From: CAYVXE01 sp964455375
GTDB taxonomy: Bacteria > Zhuqueibacterota > Zhuqueibacteria > Oceanimicrobiales > Oceanimicrobiaceae
Direction: 5' to 3'
DNA: 51,628 nt
Assembly (NCBI GenBank): GCA_964455375.1
Contig: CAYVXE010000023.1
Span: forward strand, 1-51,628
Shown: positions 17,580-26,004 of the stretch, piece after piece
How the letters are laid out: each line of letters starts with the position of its first letter
Position numbering within the stretch: the stretch's first letter is position 1
Made by a program: the position numbers and the translations under genes
Notes under the pieces: model-generated
What the model saw: only the letters and a program-made list of their open reading frames with translations
The model's database searches: none
Told to the model about the DNA's origin: nothing

Positions 17580-18299
17580 TTACTGAGAATTTTTGGGCAA
17601 TGTAAAATAAAACGTTGAACCCTGATTCACTCTGGATTCAACCCATATTTCCCCTCCATGCGCTTCAATTATCTGCTTGACAATGGTCAATCCCAAACCT
17701 GTTCCACCAACGTTTTTCTTATTTCGTAATCGGTTGAAAAGCAGAAAGACTTTATTTCTATCTTTTGCACGAAACCCGACACCATTATCACGGATATAAA
17801 ATTTATGAAAAATTTCATCCGCCAGATACCCAATTTTAATATTCACATCTTTTCGATTGCGAGAATATTTAATTGCATTGCCGATTAAGTTTGAAAAAAC
17901 CATGGTCATGGCTTTTACGTCGCAAAACAGAACAGGCAGGTCTTGTTCAATTTGAACATTTATTTTGTTTTGGCTTATCTGTAGCCAGTGGGAATCAAGC
18001 GCCGTATGAATCAGAGCTTTTGCATCAATTGTTTGAAACGATGATTCATTAAAGGAAACTTTCGCCAATTGCGTGATATCTGTGAGTAAACTCTGCGCTT
18101 GTTGAACATTTGAAACAATTCTTTCTAAGAAAAGCTGACCTTCTTCCGGCAGACTTTCCCCGTATTTTTCACGTAAAAGTGTGGCAAACCCCTGGATGGA
18201 AACCAGTGGGTTTCTCAGCTCATGCGCAATTGTATGCAGATAAACGCTTAGAGCGTCATCCGCTTCTCCTGAACTCGGACGTTCTTTTTTCTTTTCCAT
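17580..18299 (-). CDS. Sensor-less histidine kinase
   Basis: A 239-aa kinase made only of a HisKA domain and a HATPase domain. The phospho-accepting His is residue 26 in TIAHELRNPLVSIQGFA. The N box (LIGNAIKYS), G1 (IRDNGVGF), F region and G2 (GGTGLGLTIVK) are intact, ending with STFYFTLPKNS. No input domain and no transmembrane segment are present, so it must be recruited by a partner. It starts 10 bp after the next kinase gene ends, and its catalytic core (VSIQGF...LL, HGG...V.SRV..GSTF) resembles that neighbour. A tandem duplication with loss of the PAS domain is a reasonable inference. Confidence 0.9.
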   Translation of the reverse strand: MEKKKERPSSGEADDALSVYLHTIAHELRNPLVSIQGFATLLREKYGESLPEEGQLFLERIVSNVQQAQSLLTDITQLAKVSFNESSFQTIDAKALIHTALDSHWLQISQNKINVQIEQDLPVLFCDVKAMTMVFSNLIGNAIKYSRNRKDVNIKIGYLADEIFHKFYIRDNGVGFRAKDRNKVFLLFNRLRNKKNVGGTGLGLTIVKQIIEAHGGEIWVESRVNQGSTFYFTLPKNSQ

Positions 18300-18309
18300 G
18301 AACGTTTCT

Positions 18310-19410
18310 TTAAACTTGCGAAAATTTTGGTATAGTGAAAAAAAAGGTTGTTCCCAAACCTACTCGTGAATTTACCTTCATCAACCCGCCATGCTTTTGT
18401 ACAATTCGCTTTACGATGGCCAGACCAACCCCTGTTCCCTCGATCTGGTTTGATGCGTTTGCCCGTTCAAATGGATTAAAAATACGATCATGAAATTTTG
18501 CGGGAATCCCCATCCCGTTGTCCTGAATCCAAAAAACATAAAATCGTCCCTTATCTTTCCACCCGACTTCAATTTCAGGATTCTTGCTGTCTCCGATATA
18601 TTTCATAGCGTTGTCAAACAAATTTTGAAAGACTGTTTCCATTTCTTCATAGTCAGCTACAATGGTCGGCAATTCTTCCTTTATTTTTATTTTAATGCCC
18701 TTTTTCTTTATTTTGAAATAAGCCTCCGTATAAATATTACTGAAAACTTCACTCAATGGAACTTCAACATATTTTTGATTTTTCTTAGACAGTTTTGAAA
18801 ATTCCAACAAATCCTGAACCATCATGTTCAGCCGGGTTGCATTTGATTTAATACGTTCCAGGTAATGCAATCTTTCTTCCTCCGGCAAATCCAAAGGGTT
18901 TTCAAGCAGTAGGTTTGTAAAGCCCTGAATGGACACGATGGGAGATTTCATATTGTGCGACATCAAATAAAACAAATTTTCCAATTCGGCAGTTTTGTGT
19001 TTTATTTCTTTCTGCGACCAGACTTCTTCCGGCAGTTCACAAAATGTAATCAAAACATCCGGCGCAACCTGCATGGAAGAAAAATAAATCTCAACCTTTT
19101 TTCTTTTTTTATTGGGTAATACGATTTTTGTTTGAATTGTCTTAGACTGGCCGGGTTCAGAAAGAGATCGCAGAAGATGAGATATTTTTTGCTGTTCCGA
19201 ATCCGCAAAAAAATCGAAAAAAACGTTGTTTTCCAGATCGTTAGCATCAGGGCTTGCAAGCATTTCCACAAAAGCCCGGTTCGTATTTTTGATATATCCC
19301 TGGCGGTCGGCAATTAAAGTTGGCAAATTAAGATTCTCAAAAACGTTTTCAAATAGAGACACGTTTTCAAGTCTGGTTGTGTCGCTGAATTGATTCAGAT
19401 TTTCCTGCAT
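18310..19410 (-). CDS. PAS domain histidine kinase
   Basis: Soluble sensor kinase of about 366 aa. An N-terminal PAS domain (LIADRQGYIKNTNRAFVEML onward) is followed by HisKA with the slightly unusual H-box SHNMKSPIVSIQGF in place of the common SHDLRNP; its His is residue 152 from this start. HATPase boxes N (LFDNAMKYI), G1 (IQDNGMGIP) and G2 (GTGVGLAIVK) are intact. I chose the ATG at 19410; a TTG at 19464 would add 18 residues. It is followed 10 bp later by the sensor-less kinase, so the two are almost surely co-expressed and may form mixed dimers (inference). Confidence 0.9.
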   Translation of the reverse strand: MQENLNQFSDTTRLENVSLFENVFENLNLPTLIADRQGYIKNTNRAFVEMLASPDANDLENNVFFDFFADSEQQKISHLLRSLSEPGQSKTIQTKIVLPNKKRKKVEIYFSSMQVAPDVLITFCELPEEVWSQKEIKHKTAELENLFYLMSHNMKSPIVSIQGFTNLLLENPLDLPEEERLHYLERIKSNATRLNMMVQDLLEFSKLSKKNQKYVEVPLSEVFSNIYTEAYFKIKKKGIKIKIKEELPTIVADYEEMETVFQNLFDNAMKYIGDSKNPEIEVGWKDKGRFYVFWIQDNGMGIPAKFHDRIFNPFERANASNQIEGTGVGLAIVKRIVQKHGGLMKVNSRVGLGTTFFFTIPKFSQV

Positions 19411-19522
19411 GAGTATCCAATCAAAAACAAGATGGGAACAAATTAGATTCTTTAGCAAGTTCAATAAAATCTAACACAATATGCAACAAAAATGCAAGTG
19501 AAAACTTACCGGCGAAGAATTT

Positions 19523-20683
19523 TTATTTATGCAAAAAGTGCCAGACAAAAATTTTAATCGTAACGGAAATATCTAAAACTAACGCATCCGTTGCATCGAA
19601 TGTGAAAAAATCGCGTAACGCTTTTGTGGACAGACGATCGGTTTCAAGAACAACACCGTCTATATGAGTGAAGTATTTCCACAAATCATAAGATAATCTG
19701 CTTGGGTACTCCAACTGTGTCACCTTATCCGCCCCGACGCATTGTTCTGCGGAATTCAGCATTTGCATCAGAATGTCGGCCTTCGAGTTTACCAAATTAT
19801 TTCGCTTTCGGTAATCCATTTCGAAAGACATATCATATACATTGGCAACGCCTGAGACTGATTTCTCGATAATTTGCATGATTTGCTTGAACACACTTTC
19901 TTCAAATGTTTCCAGGTTACCGGTTATTTCAACGCTCGGCGGCGAGTCGGCGGTAGCAGGATGGCTTTGGATTGAAGTTAAAGAAATAGCTGCCGGTTTG
20001 AGGGGATCAGTCTTTCTTGAAGTGATTTGATTAACGACCGTACTAATCTTGGCGGCGGCATTTATCGTATTCAAATGCTGTCCGTCATCTTCACTACTTC
20101 CGTGAATAACAATCGAAAATTCATGCCTGTCAGGAAAAATCGCCTGTGTCGTAAAACCAACTGCTCCAGCGGTCAGAAGTTGGTTGAAATGGAATCCGTA
20201 CATCGCATGAACATTTGCTAAAATATCGTTCCTGATTAGTTCTTCAGCGCAATATCCACTCAAATATCTTTCCGGCTGAAAGAGAACCCGAATATTTTTT
20301 TTCAACAAATGCCTCATTTTATTCAAAAAATGAAGCAGTCCCACAAAAAGGAAGGCCTGGTTCAGGTTTGTCAGATAATTCAGGTTGGTTTGAGAAAGCA
20401 GATCGCTGTGGGGAGAATTCAGATTTTCGGTAGCAGCAAATCTGACCAAATTGATTCCGCTACCCGGTGCAACAAGAAAGTCTGCATACAATCCTTTTGT
20501 CCCCAATTGTTTTGTTTCAATACCGAGATTGTTCAGGAGGAAAGCTAACCAGTCAAGCGATTGTACGTTTTTCCCATTTACAACCTGCGGTTGCAACAGA
20601 CGGTTTTTCAGCTCCAGCAGTTCCCTTTGAAACTGTTCAAATTCATTTTCAAATGATGTAAAATTAAAATCTTGCTCTAACAT
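19523..20683 (-). CDS. M20-amidohydrolase-like protein lacking metal ligands
   Basis: A 386-aa protein whose middle resembles M20D amidohydrolases of the HipO/IAA-hydrolase type. VLFQPERY matches the family VLFQPAEE, MYGFHFNQLLTAGAVG matches the GLHVWP..P.G region, and SRKTDPLKPAAISLTSIQ matches the stretch after the dimerisation domain. The zinc-binding residues are mostly gone: no GHDxHT motif is present (the region reads NSPHSDLLSQT), and QPAEE has become QPERY. The lid segment GKGGHAAxPH is replaced by HGSSEDDGQH. One His (GFHF) is kept. It is therefore probably not a hydrolase; a binding or regulatory role is inference. It sits 21 bp after nrnA and 112 bp before the PAS kinase. Confidence 0.75.
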   Translation of the reverse strand: MLEQDFNFTSFENEFEQFQRELLELKNRLLQPQVVNGKNVQSLDWLAFLLNNLGIETKQLGTKGLYADFLVAPGSGINLVRFAATENLNSPHSDLLSQTNLNYLTNLNQAFLFVGLLHFLNKMRHLLKKNIRVLFQPERYLSGYCAEELIRNDILANVHAMYGFHFNQLLTAGAVGFTTQAIFPDRHEFSIVIHGSSEDDGQHLNTINAAAKISTVVNQITSRKTDPLKPAAISLTSIQSHPATADSPPSVEITGNLETFEESVFKQIMQIIEKSVSGVANVYDMSFEMDYRKRNNLVNSKADILMQMLNSAEQCVGADKVTQLEYPSRLSYDLWKYFTHIDGVVLETDRLSTKALRDFFTFDATDALVLDISVTIKIFVWHFLHK

Positions 20684-20704
20684 GATGCCGATAACGCATG
20701 TGGG

Positions 20705-21697
20705 TTATTTTTGAAAAAGCAAAGAAACATCGTACAAAATTTTTTTCAAATACTCGTCGAGATTTCCTTCCAACAGGAGGCCTGCCGCAAATTTATGTCC
20801 ACCACCGCCAAATTTTTTGGCGATACCGTTAATGGCATAATTCCCTTTCGATCTGAAGCTTACTTTAAACCGGTTTTTTTCAATTTCTATGAACATCACA
20901 GAAATTTCAACTCCATCAATGACCCGCGGATAATCTGCAAATCCGTCTGTGTCATACGGTTTTGCACCGGTTTCGAGCATCAATTTTTGAGGAATTTTGA
21001 ACCAGACAACTTTGCCATCTTCCTCAAAATGCAGGTTTCCCAAAACCGCGCCAAAAAGTTTTACTTTACTGAAAGACTGCCGTTCATAAATACTCTGATA
21101 AATTTTATGCGGGATGACCCCGCAATTCACTAATTCGCTGCAGATAGAAAAGGCGCTCTTGTTGGTATTCGAAAATTTAAATGATCCCGTATCGGTTAAT
21201 ATGCTTGTATAAAGTGCCACGGCTATCTCTTTTGTAATCGTGCCCTCACAATGTTTAATAAGATAATAGATAATTTCGCCAGTAGAACAGGCATCTACGT
21301 CCACAAGCCGCACATCTCCAAACCGCTCGTGAGGAGGGTGATGATCGATACATATCTTTTTTATGCGTGTATCTTTAATGTCTTCGCCAACGCGGCGCAA
21401 ACGGTGCCAATCACTGATATCCAGTACGACGAGATAGTCTGCTGTTAACAAGGTTTCCTGGTGGGTTTCAGGTTTATACACCTTCATTTCTTTTTGCGGA
21501 TCTAAAAAACGATAATTCAGCGGTACGGGATTCGAATTATAAATATAGACGTCCTTACCGATGGCATTCAAATAACCCGCAAGCGCTGCTTCCGAACCCA
21601 ACCCATCTCCATCTGGATTAACATGTGTGGTCAACACAAAACGCTGCCCGGAATGTAAGCACTCCTTTACTTTATCCAGCGATGTCCTATCTAACAT
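20705..21697 (-). CDS. nrnA: DHH-family phosphoesterase, NrnA-like
   Basis: Bifunctional oligoribonuclease/pAp phosphatase type protein (330 aa), degrading nano-RNAs and pAp in the family. Motif I is THVNPDGDGLGS, then LDISDWHRL, then the DHH motif DHHPPHERFG, and the DHHA1 domain ends with the glycine-rich FGGGGHKFAAG. Length and motif order fit NrnA; a cyclic-di-AMP/pApA phosphodiesterase would normally carry extra N-terminal domains. cysQ at 43791, which also acts on pAp-like substrates in its family, is elsewhere in the window. The gene is the first of a close run that leads into the kinase block. Confidence 0.88.
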   Translation of the reverse strand: MLDRTSLDKVKECLHSGQRFVLTTHVNPDGDGLGSEAALAGYLNAIGKDVYIYNSNPVPLNYRFLDPQKEMKVYKPETHQETLLTADYLVVLDISDWHRLRRVGEDIKDTRIKKICIDHHPPHERFGDVRLVDVDACSTGEIIYYLIKHCEGTITKEIAVALYTSILTDTGSFKFSNTNKSAFSICSELVNCGVIPHKIYQSIYERQSFSKVKLFGAVLGNLHFEEDGKVVWFKIPQKLMLETGAKPYDTDGFADYPRVIDGVEISVMFIEIEKNRFKVSFRSKGNYAINGIAKKFGGGGHKFAAGLLLEGNLDEYLKKILYDVSLLFQK

Positions 21698-21770
21698 ATT
21701 TATTTAATACATCCTTTCCTCTTCCGAAATTCATCAAACAAATTTAATCATTCTCCTTATCGGTCAATCA

Positions 21771-23933
21771 CTAATTATGCCGAATACTTTTTTTCCCGAA
21801 ACCAGTGTTCCCTAAAGCATCCGTGGCTTTTACGACAATAAAATTCGTCCCCGTTATCAACGGCCTGGTCTTTACCGCGAACGATTCTCCCTTTGAGTCG
21901 CAAATGCCATCAGACGGATAGACCAACTCCCATTCACCTCCATTGACACCAATCTCAACATTGGAAATATTTGAATATGCGTCTCTGACCGTAAATGCAA
22001 TAACCGTATTTTTCCCGGCACCAGTTACATTTAAATCGCTAACAACGGGACCACTGTTATCAACTAAAAACGGTTGACTCATTTTCTCTGAACCCAGCCT
22101 GTTAGATAACGGATTACTGGGCTTATCAGTGGCAACAATTTTCAATAAATAACGCCCGTCCGGAAAAAGTTCACTGTCCCAGGAATAGTTATTTCCCGGG
22201 AAATCCTTAACGAGAGATTTCCAGTCATTTTCAGATTCACCTTTGCAATACAAACTAAATTCCAAATTATCTCCATTGGGATCATCTGCTTTCCAACTCA
22301 CGGAACGAAACCCTTTACGGAAAGTTTTCCGACCCGGGGATTGATTTTGATAACTGCTTTGCCCACCGGCATGATCATGTGATGAATTAGATGCTGCTTG
22401 TTCAGCAAAATCCGGGAAATAATCTCCCTGAGGATGGATAACAATATTTTTTACAACCGGCTCGATATTTTTTTGCAGATAAGCAAATGCGATTTCTTTT
22501 ATCACCGGAGAGGATTTGCCGGAAGCTGATTTCATTTCAGCTTTTATCTGAATGAATCTGGCAGGAGGACTTTCAAGAGATTCACCCGAAGCTTGTGTAT
22601 ATTTTTTTGACCATCCACTCCAGGTTTTATCCGGTTTCTCAGTATTGCCGGACCTGGAGTACAATGCAAGCTCTCCTCCATTTTCACCTTCCCAGCTTAA
22701 CTCGCCCCAATGAGAAACAACTTTTGCATCAAACACTTTTGAGAGATATTCTCCTTTTTTCGCATACCGCCCGTTCAACCGATAAATGCGGCCGCTATTT
22801 GAAGTGGCAAGCATTACATGACCACTTTTGTCCGTTACCATTACAGTAATTTGCTGTTCCGTAAATTGGTTGACCAACGTTTTTTCCCCATCCGGGTGGA
22901 GGCGATACAACCGGCCTTTGTTTCCTGTACCAAGCAGAATCTGACTTTTATCATTTAGTGCAAGAGCAAATATTTTATCCCGCTCCGTATTCCAATAGGT
23001 GTAAATCGTACCATCGGCAGTGATGCGATAAAGCAAACTATTTTTTGCAGACCTTCCGCCGGCTGCCGGGGCAGCTAACTGCTGAAGGGTAAAATCCGCC
23101 AACTCATCGTCCTGCCGGGATTCATTGCTCGCAGGGCGGGCAGCAGTCGTTTCACGTCTGGGTTGTTGTGCTTCCCCTGCAGCAGCCGCATAAATAGTTC
23201 CACTCTTATCAACCAGCACGTCTGTAATCTCTGTCAAGGGGGAATCATAGAGTACAAATGGATTCCCGGTGCGGTCAATTCTTAAAATGATGCCATTACC
23301 GGAGGTCCCGGCAACAAGATTTCCTTTGCCGTCAAATATAATTTTTCTTATGTGCGTATCTTCAGAAGCGTAAAACAGACTTGTTTTACCGGAAGGTGTT
23401 ATTTTATAAATATTGCCCTTATCGCCACCAGTGGCCACAAACAAATTATTTTCTCCGTCAACAGCCATAGACCAAATATACAGTTCTTCCGGATCAAAAA
23501 ACACGGTTTGCCCGGCAGACTGATTTGGTGCTGTCAGTTTGTACACTTTACCTTTGGGGGAACTTGCCGCATAGACTGTTCCCTTGCCATCAACTGCTAC
23601 CGCATAAATTCCCAGATTTTCAAGTTCAAAATAAATATCCATTTGATTGGTTTTATTGATCCGGAATATTTTTCCCGGCTGGCCACCTGCTATAAAAATC
23701 TGTCCATGCGTGTCTGCCGCGCCTGACCAGAAAAATGACATGTCGGATTTACCAATTTCCGTAATTTCCGGGGCCACAAAAAGCCTGCCATACGAATCGA
23801 TGGAAACTTCTTTTGGTGTTCCTTTTTCAAAATCTTTTTGTGAATGCAAACGAACCGTTTTGGGAGTCGAAGCAAAACTCATCACACAGTAACAAATCGT
23901 CACAACAACAAATGTAATAAAATACTTTCTCAT
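21771..23933 (-). CDS. Exported beta-propeller protein
   Basis: A 720-aa protein with a signal peptide (hydrophobic run then SFASTPK). Residues about 50-400 are repeated propeller blades of the type G.IYRI....G.....Y...E..I.A.A.D..G..Y.A, for example GKVYKL, GNIYKI, GIILRI, SLLYRI, GRLYRL and GRIYRL. The C-terminal third has beta-sandwich character with Ig/fibronectin-like segments (FRSVSWKADDPNGDNLEFSL and FLVDNSGPVVSDLNV). No catalytic motif is seen. It is 13 bp downstream of the S55 peptidase gene and both products are exported, which suggests they act together in the envelope. The exact function is unknown. Confidence 0.8.
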   Translation of the reverse strand: MRKYFITFVVVTICYCVMSFASTPKTVRLHSQKDFEKGTPKEVSIDSYGRLFVAPEITEIGKSDMSFFWSGAADTHGQIFIAGGQPGKIFRINKTNQMDIYFELENLGIYAVAVDGKGTVYAASSPKGKVYKLTAPNQSAGQTVFFDPEELYIWSMAVDGENNLFVATGGDKGNIYKITPSGKTSLFYASEDTHIRKIIFDGKGNLVAGTSGNGIILRIDRTGNPFVLYDSPLTEITDVLVDKSGTIYAAAAGEAQQPRRETTAARPASNESRQDDELADFTLQQLAAPAAGGRSAKNSLLYRITADGTIYTYWNTERDKIFALALNDKSQILLGTGNKGRLYRLHPDGEKTLVNQFTEQQITVMVTDKSGHVMLATSNSGRIYRLNGRYAKKGEYLSKVFDAKVVSHWGELSWEGENGGELALYSRSGNTEKPDKTWSGWSKKYTQASGESLESPPARFIQIKAEMKSASGKSSPVIKEIAFAYLQKNIEPVVKNIVIHPQGDYFPDFAEQAASNSSHDHAGGQSSYQNQSPGRKTFRKGFRSVSWKADDPNGDNLEFSLYCKGESENDWKSLVKDFPGNNYSWDSELFPDGRYLLKIVATDKPSNPLSNRLGSEKMSQPFLVDNSGPVVSDLNVTGAGKNTVIAFTVRDAYSNISNVEIGVNGGEWELVYPSDGICDSKGESFAVKTRPLITGTNFIVVKATDALGNTGFGKKSIRHN

Positions 23934-23946
23934 AAATCCTTTTCCT

Positions 23947-25791
23947 TTAAAATGAATCCTTAACTACCTTTAGCCATACGGTTCGTCCGCCATTAACAGC
24001 AAAATCGACCTGTTGTTTTTCTTCGGAGAGAACCCGGTCTCTCAGTGTCAACACACTTCCCGATGCCTTTTGGGCTTGCATGACAGACAGAATTGACGGG
24101 GGAAGATTGGGTAGCTCTTCACCGGAGACCAGCACACCTTTGTCCCTGGCCCGTATTTGAAAAAAAACAAAATTATTTTTTCTTCGATTATTCAAAAGAT
24201 CCAATAATTGGTTAAAATTCTGTGGCTTAAATTTTTGCGGCGTTGTACGCGCTTCAAGATGCGTTAACGAGCTGCCACTTCCCACATAAAGGGAAAGCCG
24301 TCTGGCGTTCAGATTCTCCGGCAATTTTATCGTCCGCTTAACCTTATGCATCTCCCCTTGATATTCTTGCAAAAATACCGTAATGGTCAAATTGTCTCCC
24401 GGTCTGACAATCGTTTTATCCAGTTGCATTCGCTCCACAATTGCCAATTTTTTCTTTGGCAGTACTTGAAAATTCAAATCAACGGATTTAATTTTCGGCA
24501 TTTCAAAATTGTTTACAAGCAAGGCGCCAAGAGTAGACGCAACATCACCGGCAACTTGCACCCCATCCGTCAAAAAATCGGTAGGCTTGCTCCCTGCATA
24601 GTAATTGTTTAAATCAATGGTTTTATCACCCTGTAAAATTATTTTGCCGTTAAGAGTCAACGTTTGATCGCCAACCGAGAGTCGCGCAGATTCCAAAGCG
24701 CTGGTCAGGACGATATTAAAAATAAGCGGTGTAATCGAACGAATACTCCGATCCTCAGCGACACGGAAATGATACTCTCCGGGCTCCTGGAATTTCGAAT
24801 TATAATGTAAATTCACAGGAATCATATCCGGCGCCTCTCCGGTCACACCCATAATACCGGTGGTTCGATCCTGATGAATCGTTCCGACAATATTGGTCAG
24901 ATTGGCCATTTTGGTAGAGGCCATTGAACTGGAAAGCGTTGTAACAATTCTTGCTTCACCCATGGGTAATCCCATGGCTCCGCTGTTCAAAAATGGATGC
25001 CCCATGCCCAGGACTTGCCTTCCGTTTGTGTATGTTACCGTTCCGGTAGCCTGAATTCCTAAATCGCCGTCAACAATGACAACTGAATAAGCAGAACCGG
25101 GTTGTAACGTGGAAGGCATTAATTGATTTACAGGAGTTTCTGTCCCACCACCCTGTTGAACGGTAAGTCCCATCCGATCAAACAGCCCCGTTGACAAATC
25201 CAGAGAATTAGGCTCAAAACCGGAAAAAAAGAACGGAATTTCCAACGGCACCAAAGATGCCTTAGATGCGGACCGGGTTGTTGTTTTGAATTGTGGCGGC
25301 AGCAAGGCCTGCAAATCAAAATCACGGGCGCCTACCGCCATTTCCACCAGATCCTCATTTAAACCGCGGTGTGCCGCAAGCTCTTCGGAACGACTTTTTT
25401 CCCGAGCAAATATTTCCATCATCTGCGCAATCGGTGTAACTCCGGCAATCGGTTCCTTCTGAAACAACCCCATGCGGTACGATAAAGCACCGATCAATTT
25501 GCCGTCAATGTACATGGGGCTACCACTCATGCCGGCAACGACGCCGGTATGTTCCACATGCTCACCCACAAGCTGTACAAGAATCAGGTCGCGCCGGGGC
25601 TTAAAATTTTTGATAATATCGATAACTTTAAAATCGAAATCTTCGATTTTCGTACCGGAAAAAACGGTTTTACCTATGCCCATCATTCCGGTTCGTATGT
25701 CACCCACTGGCATCATTTGTTCCTGGGTGTGACCAGCAGAAACAAAAAGGATGACACATAGAATGAAACTATATTTTTTTAAAATCATCAT
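23947..25791 (-). CDS. Exported S55 (SpoIVB-like) peptidase domain protein
   Basis: A 614-aa protein with a signal peptide (residues 1-22). Residues about 26-120 match the SpoIVB S55 serine peptidase domain. The nucleophile motif is GMSGSPMYIDGKLIGALSYR with Ser-89, and histidines at 78 and 81 (GEHVEHTG) lie just before it. The remaining 450 residues have no PDZ signature I can see, but include a long beta-rich region. SpoIVB itself signals sporulation in Firmicutes; this organism shows no sporulation genes here, so the role must differ. A second ATG follows the first by one codon and is better spaced from AGGGA. Protease activity is probable but the catalytic His was not assigned. Confidence 0.85.
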   Translation of the reverse strand: MMILKKYSFILCVILFVSAGHTQEQMMPVGDIRTGMMGIGKTVFSGTKIEDFDFKVIDIIKNFKPRRDLILVQLVGEHVEHTGVVAGMSGSPMYIDGKLIGALSYRMGLFQKEPIAGVTPIAQMMEIFAREKSRSEELAAHRGLNEDLVEMAVGARDFDLQALLPPQFKTTTRSASKASLVPLEIPFFFSGFEPNSLDLSTGLFDRMGLTVQQGGGTETPVNQLMPSTLQPGSAYSVVIVDGDLGIQATGTVTYTNGRQVLGMGHPFLNSGAMGLPMGEARIVTTLSSSMASTKMANLTNIVGTIHQDRTTGIMGVTGEAPDMIPVNLHYNSKFQEPGEYHFRVAEDRSIRSITPLIFNIVLTSALESARLSVGDQTLTLNGKIILQGDKTIDLNNYYAGSKPTDFLTDGVQVAGDVASTLGALLVNNFEMPKIKSVDLNFQVLPKKKLAIVERMQLDKTIVRPGDNLTITVFLQEYQGEMHKVKRTIKLPENLNARRLSLYVGSGSSLTHLEARTTPQKFKPQNFNQLLDLLNNRRKNNFVFFQIRARDKGVLVSGEELPNLPPSILSVMQAQKASGSVLTLRDRVLSEEKQQVDFAVNGGRTVWLKVVKDSF

Positions 25792-26004
25792 TTCCCTGAA
25801 AATAAATGAATAAGATCAACATACGGTTCAAATGAAAACAATTCAAGTAAAACTTAGCGCAGCAACGTTGCACATGCATTCTACGCAAATTTTACCGTTG
25901 TAAAGAATTTGCACAGAATCATTGCTTTAAAAAAAGAAAGTGCGTGAGCCATGCCGTTCTAACTCGTGGCCGACCGATGCAAAACTTACCTGGGAATCCC
26001 ATAC

